A DNA stretch of 64,000 nt from NCBI GenBank assembly GCA_009733775.1, contig WOGZ01000128.1, positions 1-64,000 on the forward strand, given 5' to 3'. The stretch's first letter is position 1. Every line of letters begins with the position of its first letter. The notes beneath the pieces were generated by a model. That model saw only the letters and a list, made by a program, of their open reading frames with translations, did no database searches and was not told the origin of the DNA. Origin of the DNA: Alectoria sarmentosa. Lineage: Eukaryota > Ascomycota > Lecanoromycetes > Lecanorales > Parmeliaceae. The translations under genes and the position numbers were made by a program. This document shows positions 11,901 to 20,847 of the stretch, piece after piece.

Positions 11901-12727
11901 GTGGCCTGTGGAATGCGAGTAAGGGTGGTAATGCGGGATGGGCTGGCTTTTTCCCGCGAAAGAGGACGAGGATAATGGTCCAGTCCGGATCTTCGTTCGC
12001 AGGCATGTATTTAGAATCCTCTAGCACACATGTGCGGAGAGCGGGCGTGTTGGTCTCGGATCAGTATGGGCTGCCTGAAAACGTTGAACAATTCTTTTCG
12101 CGAAAGTTGAGAAAACGGCCAAACTTAGTAGCGAAGGAGCCACCATCAGATCAGACTGCCGATTCGGTACCCGACCTCGGTACCTCACCACCAGTTTCTT
12201 ATATCGCCCTCCCAACGTGCGGTCGCACAGAAGGCACGTATCGCATCTAGTGTCCCGTTTCCTCTTCACTTTGCAGGATCATCACCTACCGCCACTATAC
12301 AAGAGGCGAAACCATGGTCATTGGCCTAGAGTTCGTTTCGAGAGATGGAGGCAATACGAGTGCGTTGCTGGGACATCGGAGTGTGTGGATGGAGCATGCT
12401 ATTGAAACGGAGGTTGGGGAATGGTGCGAGGTGGAGAGGTTCGAGGTGGAGGGACAAGCACGAAGCGGGGAGAGGGTTTGGGGGTGTCAAAGTGAGCTGA
12501 TTACATTACTGACTTTGAGATATCTGCTCTAATGAATGATAGTTTATCATTGCTCAGGAAGATCTCGACAACAGCGCGGTTGGGAGCAAGAGAACGAGGA
12601 AGACCGGAGGATTCTATGCCTATGTCGGAGTAAGTCGCTCCCAAACATTTAGCTTCACAGGCCGCCGCTAACGAGGCACATGTAGGAGTTCATAGAGGGC
12701 ATTGGTGTCTTGAAAGATGATGCATAA
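8973..12727 (+). pseudogene. degenerate fungal F-box family gene
   Basis: It starts with a good context ATG (8973) and CALCGVPFDLY, a cysteine motif seen at the N-terminus of a fungal F-box family. The middle carries an F-box-like segment, EELLLKMICFLPTSSVQ followed by NVRLASRMTTSF, NFWRSGF (about 9806-9930), then DWRELWYRLLRP. That frame is cut by TGA at 9941-9943, TGA at 10061-10063 and a later TAA. Downstream pieces (10303-10500, 10966-11397, 11810-12250, 12314-12500) are open blocks in changing frames that may be later exons of the same gene. The last part keeps a plausible intron (about 12631-12684, with a GCTAAC branch) and ends DDA-stop at 12725-12727. A functional product is unlikely because of the stops, although unusual splicing of part of it cannot be excluded. 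Confidence 0.5.
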
Positions 12728-14047
12728 CGTTATCACACTTGTGCATCTTGTTGCACATTCATAGCCAGAGAGTCTGTTTTATTACAACAGCCACTGAAGA
12801 TGACAAACCCCTTTGAGCCGGCTTCGCCAATATGAAGACGGTCTGCGAGCGAGCAAAAGGGATGACGAGAATAGCCATGTTTGTTGCGAAATATCAATGT
12901 GGAAGATGAGGAGGTGATTTTAAGAGACGAGCCCCATTAGGGACAAATCTCCTCCGACTGAGGGACGGTCCACGCCAATGTCGCCTTAAGTAGCGGAACC
13001 GCCCGGCGGGGGGACTCTTCCAATATTCAATTGCTTTCTATTTACTCTATGCCGAAGAACTCGATGACTTGACTTGTATTCGCCTTTTGAGACTTTATCG
13101 TCTTTGTTTGCTTGATCATCCTCACACGTTGTGTTGGAATCAGAAAAGCAACTTTGGGGAAACGGTCGCCTCAAGCGTTCTTTCTCACATTCATTCAGGG
13201 CCGTGGAAAAGGAAGAGGTAAGACCAATGACTCATCACCTTGCGAGAGCGTGTAGCCGGTACTGACTTATGCTTCTAGCTGGGCGTCGAGATGCCAGGAT
13301 TGAGCAATGCCGAGCAATATATCAAGAGTGAAGACTGGTCACTCGTGGATGTCTAATCACCACCTGTATGAGCGTGCCAAACAATGCAATCGATAATTGA
13401 TTGTGGCAATTACTTAGCGTCACAGTCTCACAACAACGGCTTTCGACCGTTAAACATGAATTCTCCTCCAAGACCTGAGGTCCTCCGACTACTTGGCTAA
13501 TCAATCTCATGCTGGTCAAACATCGAACAGAAGAGTACGCGAAAAGCGCGTATACGCTCTTTATGATCGTGAAAGTAAAGTAATGAAAGATCAACGTGCT
13601 TGTTTGATCGAAGCGTTGATCGTTCTAGCAGGATTACTTTATGCGTTATCTCCTGTTCTTTAGCCTGCAATCCAGAAGCTACCTACATGCAGTACTTAAG
13701 GTAGCCTCGTATTTCTGTCTTCTTTCACCGCCGAGGCGCGCCAAGATTTGGATCGGCAAGTTGCGGGGAGGGCTGCCGCTCCGCTTTCCGAAATTTGACC
13801 GCGGCGGAAGAGACTCAGCAGAAAGATCAGTCATCAAATATGCCCACGGCTGGCCGAGCATTGTACATACTGGCCGTTGCATTTCACGATCTTGCCATCT
13901 TAACGAATGTTAGACCTCTCCTTTCAATTGGTGTCCCAACCATCTGTTCAATTGACTTCTCCACGGCTCCGACGTCACCGTTGAGCTACTGGGATTCTGT
14001 CGAGCAGAGGCAGCACAAGCCGCCCTGCAGCTATTACATTGATAGTC
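12728..14047. other. mostly gene-free stretch before the CoA transferase
   Basis: No supported gene. A splice-like remnant occurs at about 13190-13359: a GTAAGA donor, an ACTGAC branch and a CTTCTAG acceptor, followed by an open tail ending SEDWSLVDV-stop. It has no recognisable beginning. The last few hundred bases presumably hold the promoter of the downstream gene. Confidence 0.4.
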
Positions 14048-15715
14048 ATGCTTACACACAGAATGCCCTACCTACGGGCAGCTTCACGCCCTACCCAAGT
14101 GAGGTTCGAGTCCGGAATGGTCCTTGCCCAAAGCTGACCATATTCCACAGTCTTCCTTGACTGCCCGTTCTTTCTCCACCACCCTCTCCCGACAACAGAT
14201 CAACAAGATCCTACCCTCTGCCTCAGCCGCCATTGAAAATATGAAAGGCAACACCACGCTCCTAGCCGGCGGGTTCGGCCTCTGCGGCGTCCCCGACACC
14301 CTCATAAACACCGTCCACGCAAACCCCCACATAAAAGGCCTGACCGCCGTCTCCAACAATGCTGGCATAGTTGGCTCAGGTCTCGGTCTACTTCTCGAAT
14401 CGAAGCAAGTCGCAAAAATGATAGCGAGTTACGTGGGCGAGAACAAACTATTCGAACAGCAGTACTTAAAAGGCGAAATAGAAATGGAATTGACACCTCA
14501 AGGTACACTAGCAGAACGATGTAGAGCCGGTGGAGCGGGGATTCCAGCTTTCTACACGCCCGCTGCATTCGGTACTGTTGTACAAACTGGCGAACTCCCA
14601 TTGCGGCATAATGCAGACGGCTCAGTGCAATCGTACGGCCAGCCACGCGACGTGAAAGTGTTCAATGGCAAGAGCTACGTCATGGAAGAAGCCATCCGTG
14701 GGGACTACGCCTTCGTAAAAGCTTGGAAAGCTGACCGCTTAGGCAACTGCATGTTCCGCTACGCAGCGGCGAATTTTAACGGGGCGATGGGGCGGAATGC
14801 AAAAGAGACGATCGTGGAGGCGGAGCACATTGTGGAGCCAGGAGATATAGATCCCGCAGCTGTTCATCTTCCGGGGATTTATGTTAAGAAAGTCATCCAG
14901 TCCATGACGGAAAAGAAGATCGAGAAGTATAATTTCTCGCCAGATGAAGGGGCTGGAGCGGATATGGGTGCTCTTGGGAAAGGGGAAACGGCGGGGAAGA
15001 GGGAGAGGATTGTGAGGAGGGCGGCGAAAGAATTCAAGAGTGGCATGTACGCGAATCTGGGCATCGGCATGCCTATGCTTGCGCCCTCGTTCGTGGACCC
15101 CTCGGTATCCGTCACACTACAGTCAGAAAATGGCATTCTTGGACTCGGGCCGTACCCGAAGAAAGGACAAGAAGACCCGGACCTGATCAACGCCGGTAAA
15201 GAGACTGTCACGCTACTCCCCGGAGCAAGTTGTTTTGGCAGTGACGAGAGTTTCGGCATGATCAGGAGTGGGAGGATTGATTTGACGATTTTGGGTGCCA
15301 TGCAGGTTTCTGGGAAGGGCGATTTGGCCAACTGTGAGTCCTAATCCCACACTTCGCCTCATGACCTAGGTCATCCCCCATACTAACATCATCCTCCACA
15401 GGGATGCTCCCTGGGAAAATAAAAGGCTTCGGCGGCGCCATGGATCTCGTCTCCAACCCCCAGGAAACCAAAGTCGTCGTCACGATGGAACATGTCGATA
15501 AGAAGGGACGGCCTAAGATTCTCAAGCAGTGCGAATTCCCACTGACTGGGAAGGCGTGCGTGTCGAGAATCATTACCGATCTTTGCGTCTTCGATGTCGA
15601 TTTCACGGCTGGGCTTACGCTTATCGAATTGGCCGAGGGTGTGACGGTGGACGAGATACGATCGAAGACGGAAGCGGAGTTCCAGGTTGCGGATAATTTG
15701 GGCTCGATGCTGTGA
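14048..15715 (+). CDS. succinyl-CoA:3-ketoacid CoA transferase, mitochondrial
   Basis: It transfers CoA from succinyl-CoA to acetoacetate (ketone-body use) and acts in the mitochondrial matrix. In fungi, relatives also move CoA among short acids. Three exons: 14048-14098, 14151-15333 and 15402-15715. Intron 1 is 52 nt; intron 2 is 68 nt with a perfect TACTAAC branch. The protein is 515 aa. The short first exon supplies an Arg/Ser-rich presequence ending RSFSTT, so I chose ATG 14048; a second in-frame ATG lies at 14063. Domain A carries GGFGLCGVP near residue 60. Domain B carries SENGILGLGP with the catalytic Glu at about residue 343, and exon 3 begins WMLPGK as in the family. A downstream frame without ATG would wrongly start at 14124, inside intron 1. 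Confidence 0.92.
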
Positions 15716-16064
15716 TTGGTTGACCAGATGTTTGGGCAGGCGGTTTGGTATGCCGTGGGACGAGCATGGAGCGGAGTTGGACCAGAGACAAAAGTCCTTT
15801 TCAATCCCGATCGTTGGATGAATACTCTCAAAATAGAAGAGGAAAAAGCGAGACCGTTGCTACCTTTGCAGGTATGAACCGAAGACGCAGTGGACTTTCA
15901 GAATAGAAATAAGCTTTGAAATAATTCTCGTGCTCTGTCTAGCATCTGTGCTGTAGCCGGCTCATGTAATGCATGCTAGCTGCCTGCATTTCGCAGTCCG
16001 GTCCTCACTCCCCAACCTCCAGTCGATCCGCCACTTTCCATCCCCCTAGGACGTAAGTGACGAC

Positions 16065-16617
16065 CTAATTCGAAAACTTCTCCGGCACGTGTTTCCTGTC
16101 ACCCCATTAACATTGCCGCCCTTTCACATCCCATCCCATGCCATCCCACCACGCCCACCACCATCAATGCATAAAAAAAAGGAGTCGCAAGCATACCCCG
16201 TCGCCTTCTCAAACATCCCCCTCGCCTTATCCGTAACCTTCTCATTCACCCCCCGCTCCTTCTGCGGGTCGACTTTGCCCTGTCCGAATTTCTTCTCGAC
16301 CGCATCGAGTCCTACGTACGTAACACACGTTGTTTCACCGTCAGCTTTCGGTTGCGGAAAGAGAGAGAGTAGTAGGTTGGGGGTTCCAAAGGGTTAGGTG
16401 TAGGGTGGGGCGGTGTAGGGCGTGGGTAGGTGATTTGGTTTGATTTGATTTGATTTGATTTGATTTGGGTACTAGTTGTAGAGTAGGTGCTTTGGGAAAG
16501 GAGGAGGAGGGAGGAGGGAGGAGGGGGCGGATGGTGTTTCTTTTTTTTACCTTTGTCGAGATAGTCTTCCTGCTCGCCGGCGGCGTTGCCGGTTTGTTGG
16601 GTTTGGCCTGCGTTCAT
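16065..16617 (-). CDS. small hydrophilic protein, fungal 70-aa family
   Basis: Three exons (16617-16551, 16311-16197, 16095-16065) encode 70 aa. They read DYLDKGLDAVEKKFGQG, then NEKVTDKARGMFEKATGK, ending PEKFSN-stop. The charged helical sequence and the KFSN-type end match a family of short fungal proteins of unknown function, which I recall as abundant and stress-linked. The C-terminal exon is only 31 nt and restores the family ending, which supports the 101-nt intron 16096-16196. Intron 1 (16312-16550) is 239 nt, far longer than its neighbours, and contains a GATTT repeat. A TATATAA box lies about 130 bp upstream (near 16750), after which the leader is CT-rich. An upstream exon cannot be excluded. 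Confidence 0.7.
16431..16467. repeat. (TGATT)n pentanucleotide repeat in an intron
   Basis: About six nearly perfect TGATT units lie inside intron 1 of the small minus-strand gene. Purine-rich GGAGG runs follow (16499-16530) in the same intron. Confidence 0.85.
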
Positions 16618-17320
16618 GGTCGCGGTTGTTGGTGTGGGGGTGGCGGGAAGGCTGTGGAGATGGAGCGGTAGGACTTGTAGGTTGGAAATGGTCGTGGGAA
16701 GAGAATGGGGATGAGGGAGGGGAAGAGAAGGAGAGGAAAGTCTTAATGTTTATATATTCCTGCTTTGGATTTAGGCTTGGAGGGGTCGCGCTTGGCACTC
16801 GTCACGCCCAACGCGCCGAAACCGTTGCCAAGAGATAAAGTAAAAGCATTGACGATCAGGATCGGAAAACTAGAGGTAGGGATCGTGACTGCTTTCGCAA
16901 CTTTTGATTCACTCAAGTGGGTTTTCAACCCTCCCGGCGCTGTTACCTCGTTACTTTGGATGTAGATATAGCACAGATATCACTCAACCCCTCACCCGTG
17001 TCTTGCCCCTCCTTAAATCCTCGTTCTCACCCTCGGCAATCACAGAGATGTAGCCGGGGCCGTTGGCAATGTCCTCACCACGCGTGGTTCCCACATGAAC
17101 GGCGTCGTCACAACGCAGCTTTCTGAATTCCAATTCCCTTCCCTTGGCCCTTCAGGTCCTCGAGTCACGCCCACAGGCTTTGCCCATTGGTGGCGGCTAT
17201 AGCGACGCCGAAAAGGCTGATGCGCAGGTCATCTTTCATGAGTATGGAGCCACACTGCGAGCGAGAAATGTATTGATAGAACGTAAGTGATGTAGCGGTA
17301 ACACTTCGACTGTTCCAAGC
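16618..17320. other. stretch between the small protein gene and frq
   Basis: It contains the promoter of the small minus-strand gene and the 3' flank of frq. Plus-strand frames without stops (for example about 17040-17290) look partly coding-like but have no start, no clear splice plan and no family I recognise. Confidence 0.35.
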
Positions 17321-20300
17321 TCAATCGTCTTCTGCGTCTCCATCGACACTCATGCTATCCACATCGCTCTCCGTCTGAGCAATCCTAGTCGGCTCCGAAC
17401 CAGAGCTCGTACTCTGGCTGTCTGCAGCAGCCACGCTAAAAGTTCGAGCTGGTTGCTGCACAGAGTTGATTTCGAACTCCCTTTCTTGAGCAGCGATAGT
17501 GTCAGGGTCGAGTACTCGGGCATTGGCCAAGAAATCGATGGAAGAATCATCGTCAGAGCCAGGCAATGTGGAGATGTAGGACGATCCTGAACTTTCGTTT
17601 GACGAGGACCCAAGGAAGAAATTCGCATGCCTTGGATCGACGAGATCCTCTACTTCTGAAGACTTTGGTGAAGCTCGAGGCTTCTCGCTGTGGTGGTTGA
17701 CACTGAGGTCTTCGTCACCGTCGCCAGATTCGGATGAAGAGAATGGTAGGCAGGCATAGGAGGGCGGAGGTAATGACGAAGGGGGCATATCTGTCCTGAC
17801 AGTTGAGATGATTTCATTCTTGAAAAGGCCATGATCAGGTTGACTCCGTGGGATGTCATTGGCTTCGCGAAATCTGTGGATGGACCCTCGCGGTATGCTG
17901 TGAAGCAGATGTCGAATCTGGGTACGTGGACTAGAGAATAGTGATTGCGCGCGTGAGCCTCGCCTCTTCATCCTTCCGTGACGTACTTGAACTTTGACCA
18001 TGAAGTTATCTTCCGGCTGGATACCTCCCAGTCCTGAAACTTCCATGGGAATCGGTGATGTGGTTGAGAAGTCTGAGATCGAAGATTTTAAATCTTCGAG
18101 GTCCAAGGTGGAGCCAATTGTGAGTGTGCCACCGATGTCTAAATCCGTTGACTCTGTCACACCGTCTCCATCTGGAACGTATTCGCTCTCGCTTTCATTC
18201 AATTTGTCACCGTTCGCATGTTGAAGACAACCGATCGGCTCTTGCGTATAACGGCAATACGCAGCCTCATCATGCATTGCACCACTTGAATCCCCACTTA
18301 GGTCTGTGCAGAACCTAGCCTTGTTGTAAAAGATGATAGGTCCAGTCTCCCGATTTTGCTTGCACAGCTTCACTTCTGATTCGCGTATGTCGTGAGAACC
18401 AGAATTTAGTCCGGTAGCGTTTTCCATGGGATCAAATGATGAGGCTGATTTGGTAGCAAGAGCTGAGTCATCGTCATCTTCAGAAGTTGCACCGTGAAAG
18501 AAGAGTGGTTTGTACTGGAACTTGTCCACATCATTGGGCTGTTCCAAGTACACGGGTCGTCGTTTTGCTCCGACCTCGGGAGCTGCAGGCAAACCGATGG
18601 TGGGGACGGGAAGAGCGCGGTTTGGCTCTTGAAAGTCCCCGGGGCCCGCTCGGCTTGGGATGCCTGCCACTGATCCTAATTTGCCGACGGACACGCCAGT
18701 GTCTGCAAATTCCCAGTTTCCTCTGTCGTCACTTTCATCGCTGTCGGAACTCATCTTGGTTCCATCTGTTCCACCTTGCCATCTGACCTTAGTGCCATCG
18801 GTGGAGAGCTCGAGTTTGGAGCTGACGTCGGCGACAGCATGTCTGATGAACTCCGGGGTTACATTAAGCGTGTGCAATTGTGCCATGCCTGTGAGGAGGT
18901 TGAGGAATACCCATCCGTCATCCGAATCTGGGTTAACGTTGAGGGTCGCTGTCGGTGATGCCAGTCCCAAGTGCCGAATGTACTCGAGATTGTCTGATGG
19001 CACCTGTGGGCGATGTATATCCAAGTCAAGTGGACGTGTAGGTCGTTGATCCGGCGTGAGACGACCACTCGCCCGCGGATCTCGGGATTTGGAGTCTTCT
19101 CCATCAGTGCTCACACGAGACCGTTGACCGGTTATGTGTGTTTCGCTTGAAGAATCGATCTGTGAACCCAAAAGTATGCGAGCCTCTCGCATGCCTTCGT
19201 TCATCGGTTTCCGCCCGCGGTTCGCGACAGTCTGCTGAGACTGTTGAGCAGCCAAGTTGGCCTCACTCAGGGAATCCACTTTCAATTTCGCCTTGTTAGG
19301 CAGGATACGAGCCTCTCGCACGCCTTCTCGGATCGATTGAAACTTGCGGCCAGGAGTTTCAAGTCTGATTCTATCCGCATGGGCAGCTGATTGCGAGACT
19401 TCCTGCTGCTGATGAGACTGATTGTGCCGGCCTGCTGCCCTTCTGCCAGTAAATATCTGTTCGAGTCTTCTGACCACTAATCGACTTTTAGCCCTGTCAG
19501 ACATGACGAGGGAATGCTTAGGCACTAATGTTTCTGGTATGTCATGAAGATATGATTTCACATTTTGCTGTCTTGAGTGGGACTGAACCTGCCTGTCTTG
19601 CTGGGAATGGTCCTGCGACTGCATTTGCGAGACTCCTGTCTGGCCTGACATGGAAGCATACGCGGAGTCAATTACTTTAGAACCCTTGGAATAAGAAGTT
19701 GAAGAGGATGATGGATTGTGATTTGCCAAAGCTGGAGCAGAAGCTTTAAAATTTCCAAGATTGAAAAGAGACATTTCGGGCGGCTCTTCAATACTGGAGG
19801 CGAAGTTTCGCAGCATCTCCTCCAACTCTCGCTTTTTATTTGGGCCCAGTCCATGGATTTTGACTTCGAACAATTTCTCCTCCTGCAGATGAGAACAATG
19901 GAGCCTTTCATATCGCTTCAACTTTTTTCGGAGTCTTTTGTTTTGTATCGTCAAGTCATCGATCACACCACGAAAGTCCTCACTATTCCGCTCGCTACTC
20001 TCCATTTGCGCAAGCAGGGACCTTGTCGGAGCTCTGGGCTGGCCCGGATTGGAATGATTGAACGAGGATCCATCCGAGTGTACAGCACAGGCACTCTCGC
20101 CACCAGAACATGTTTCTGCGGTGAGATAGAAGGGCGGATCGTCTAACAACGGGTGAGTAAAATTCCTACAGATTAAAGTCTGCAAGGGTGACTCACTATC
20201 GAGGTATAGAGCATCCTTCGTACCGGAAGCATTGTTGTTGGTGTCGTTGAACCATCTCTCCGCCTTGGCACGACTGCCTGTTGCCTCAGGTTTTTCCACC

Positions 20301-20425
20301 ATTGCGGTTTTCGCTCTTTTCGACGGACGAGGGTCTGAGGAGTCCGAGATGTGGCGAGGTGGAGGTTTGGGGTGCCGAGACAGCATTTGGGATTGTATGC
20401 CGTTCAGTGCCCTGTCCTTTCCCAT
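17321..20425 (-). CDS. frq: frequency clock protein FRQ
   Basis: The negative element of the fungal circadian oscillator. FRQ with FRH and CK1 inhibits the White Collar complex in the nucleus. The open frame is 1034 aa. Visible features are a basic NLS-like RPSKRAK at 33-39, a coiled coil from DFRGVIDDLTIQNKRL (150 onward) through KKRELEEMLRNF (to about 208), and the conserved LVVRRLEQIFTG at 316-327. NLEYIRHLGL lies at 479-488 and a WVFLNLL..MAQLHTLNVTP block at 505-524. The casein-kinase-contact type segment SKLELSTDGTKVRWQGG is at 536-552. Long Ser/Asp/Glu-rich tracts fill the C-terminal half. A probable in-frame 54-nt intron (20143-20196, GTGAGT donor, TTAG acceptor) would remove 18 residues and join LD to NDPPFYL. 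Met residues 14, 42 and 141 are possible alternative starts, recalling the long and short FRQ forms of Neurospora. Confidence 0.93.
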   Translation of the reverse strand: MGKDRALNGIQSQMLSRHPKPPPRHISDSSDPRPSKRAKTAMVEKPEATGSRAKAERWFNDTNNNASGTKDALYLDSESPLQTLICRNFTHPLLDDPPFYLTAETCSGGESACAVHSDGSSFNHSNPGQPRAPTRSLLAQMESSERNSEDFRGVIDDLTIQNKRLRKKLKRYERLHCSHLQEEKLFEVKIHGLGPNKKRELEEMLRNFASSIEEPPEMSLFNLGNFKASAPALANHNPSSSSTSYSKGSKVIDSAYASMSGQTGVSQMQSQDHSQQDRQVQSHSRQQNVKSYLHDIPETLVPKHSLVMSDRAKSRLVVRRLEQIFTGRRAAGRHNQSHQQQEVSQSAAHADRIRLETPGRKFQSIREGVREARILPNKAKLKVDSLSEANLAAQQSQQTVANRGRKPMNEGMREARILLGSQIDSSSETHITGQRSRVSTDGEDSKSRDPRASGRLTPDQRPTRPLDLDIHRPQVPSDNLEYIRHLGLASPTATLNVNPDSDDGWVFLNLLTGMAQLHTLNVTPEFIRHAVADVSSKLELSTDGTKVRWQGGTDGTKMSSDSDESDDRGNWEFADTGVSVGKLGSVAGIPSRAGPGDFQEPNRALPVPTIGLPAAPEVGAKRRPVYLEQPNDVDKFQYKPLFFHGATSEDDDDSALATKSASSFDPMENATGLNSGSHDIRESEVKLCKQNRETGPIIFYNKARFCTDLSGDSSGAMHDEAAYCRYTQEPIGCLQHANGDKLNESESEYVPDGDGVTESTDLDIGGTLTIGSTLDLEDLKSSISDFSTTSPIPMEVSGLGGIQPEDNFMVKVQVRHGRMKRRGSRAQSLFSSPRTQIRHLLHSIPRGSIHRFREANDIPRSQPDHGLFKNEIISTVRTDMPPSSLPPPSYACLPFSSSESGDGDEDLSVNHHSEKPRASPKSSEVEDLVDPRHANFFLGSSSNESSGSSYISTLPGSDDDSSIDFLANARVLDPDTIAAQEREFEINSVQQPARTFSVAAADSQSTSSGSEPTRIAQTESDVDSMSVDGDAEDD
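20143..20196 (-). other. probable in-frame intron of frq
   Basis: On the minus strand this 54-nt segment starts GTGAGT and ends GTTGTTAG. It keeps the frame whether spliced or retained. Splicing gives ALYLDNDPPFYL, a smoother sequence than the retained form. Inference only; RNA data would decide. Confidence 0.6.
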
Positions 20426-20774
20426 TTGTAATTGATGAGTTGGGGCCCCACCAGACCTCTACTTTGTATTTTCCAAGCACCTAGAGTCTCTTTTCTCGAT
20501 CTTCTGGAAGTCCACCCATTTTACCAGCATGGTCGAATGGGTTGCTAAGATACGAGAAGGAATTCAAGGAGGCAAGGTGTGTGACAGGTCATGGAGATGG
20601 AGATGGGATGGTCGCCGGGTGTTCATGCAATTGTGACAGTAGTAGAGGTAAGCTCTGGAGAGCCAGACAAGGGAAAGTAGGTATTTGGTGGGATGATGCG
20701 TTGGGTGGGTGAGGTGGGTGAGGTGCGTTGCTGGAGACAGCAATGATGTACTTGGGTTTGCAAAAAGAGCACAG

Positions 20775-20796
20775 GTACATGTACATGTACATGTAC
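20775..20796. repeat. (GTACAT)n self-complementary repeat
   Basis: Three GTACAT units plus GTAC form a 22-base perfect palindrome about 350 bp upstream of the frq start codon. Confidence 0.85.
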
Positions 20797-20820
20797 GTAG
20801 CAGGAGAGGGGCTGAAGGAA

Positions 20821-20847
20821 GATTGGGAAGATTGGGAAGATTGGGAA
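20821..20847. repeat. three tandem 9-bp units (GATTGGGAA)
   Basis: Three exact copies in a row, 25 bp from the GTACAT palindrome, in the frq upstream region. Each unit contains ATTGG, the reverse complement of a CCAAT core. Confidence 0.85.

Noticed and set aside
14101..14120. tRNA B-box-like GGTTCGAGTCC
   Set aside because: No A-box or foldable cloverleaf around it; it lies in intron 1 of the CoA transferase gene.
14124..15344. CoA transferase starting at 14124
   Set aside because: That codon is TTG inside intron 1; a 51-nt first exon at 14048 with a presequence and proper splice sites explains the N-terminus.
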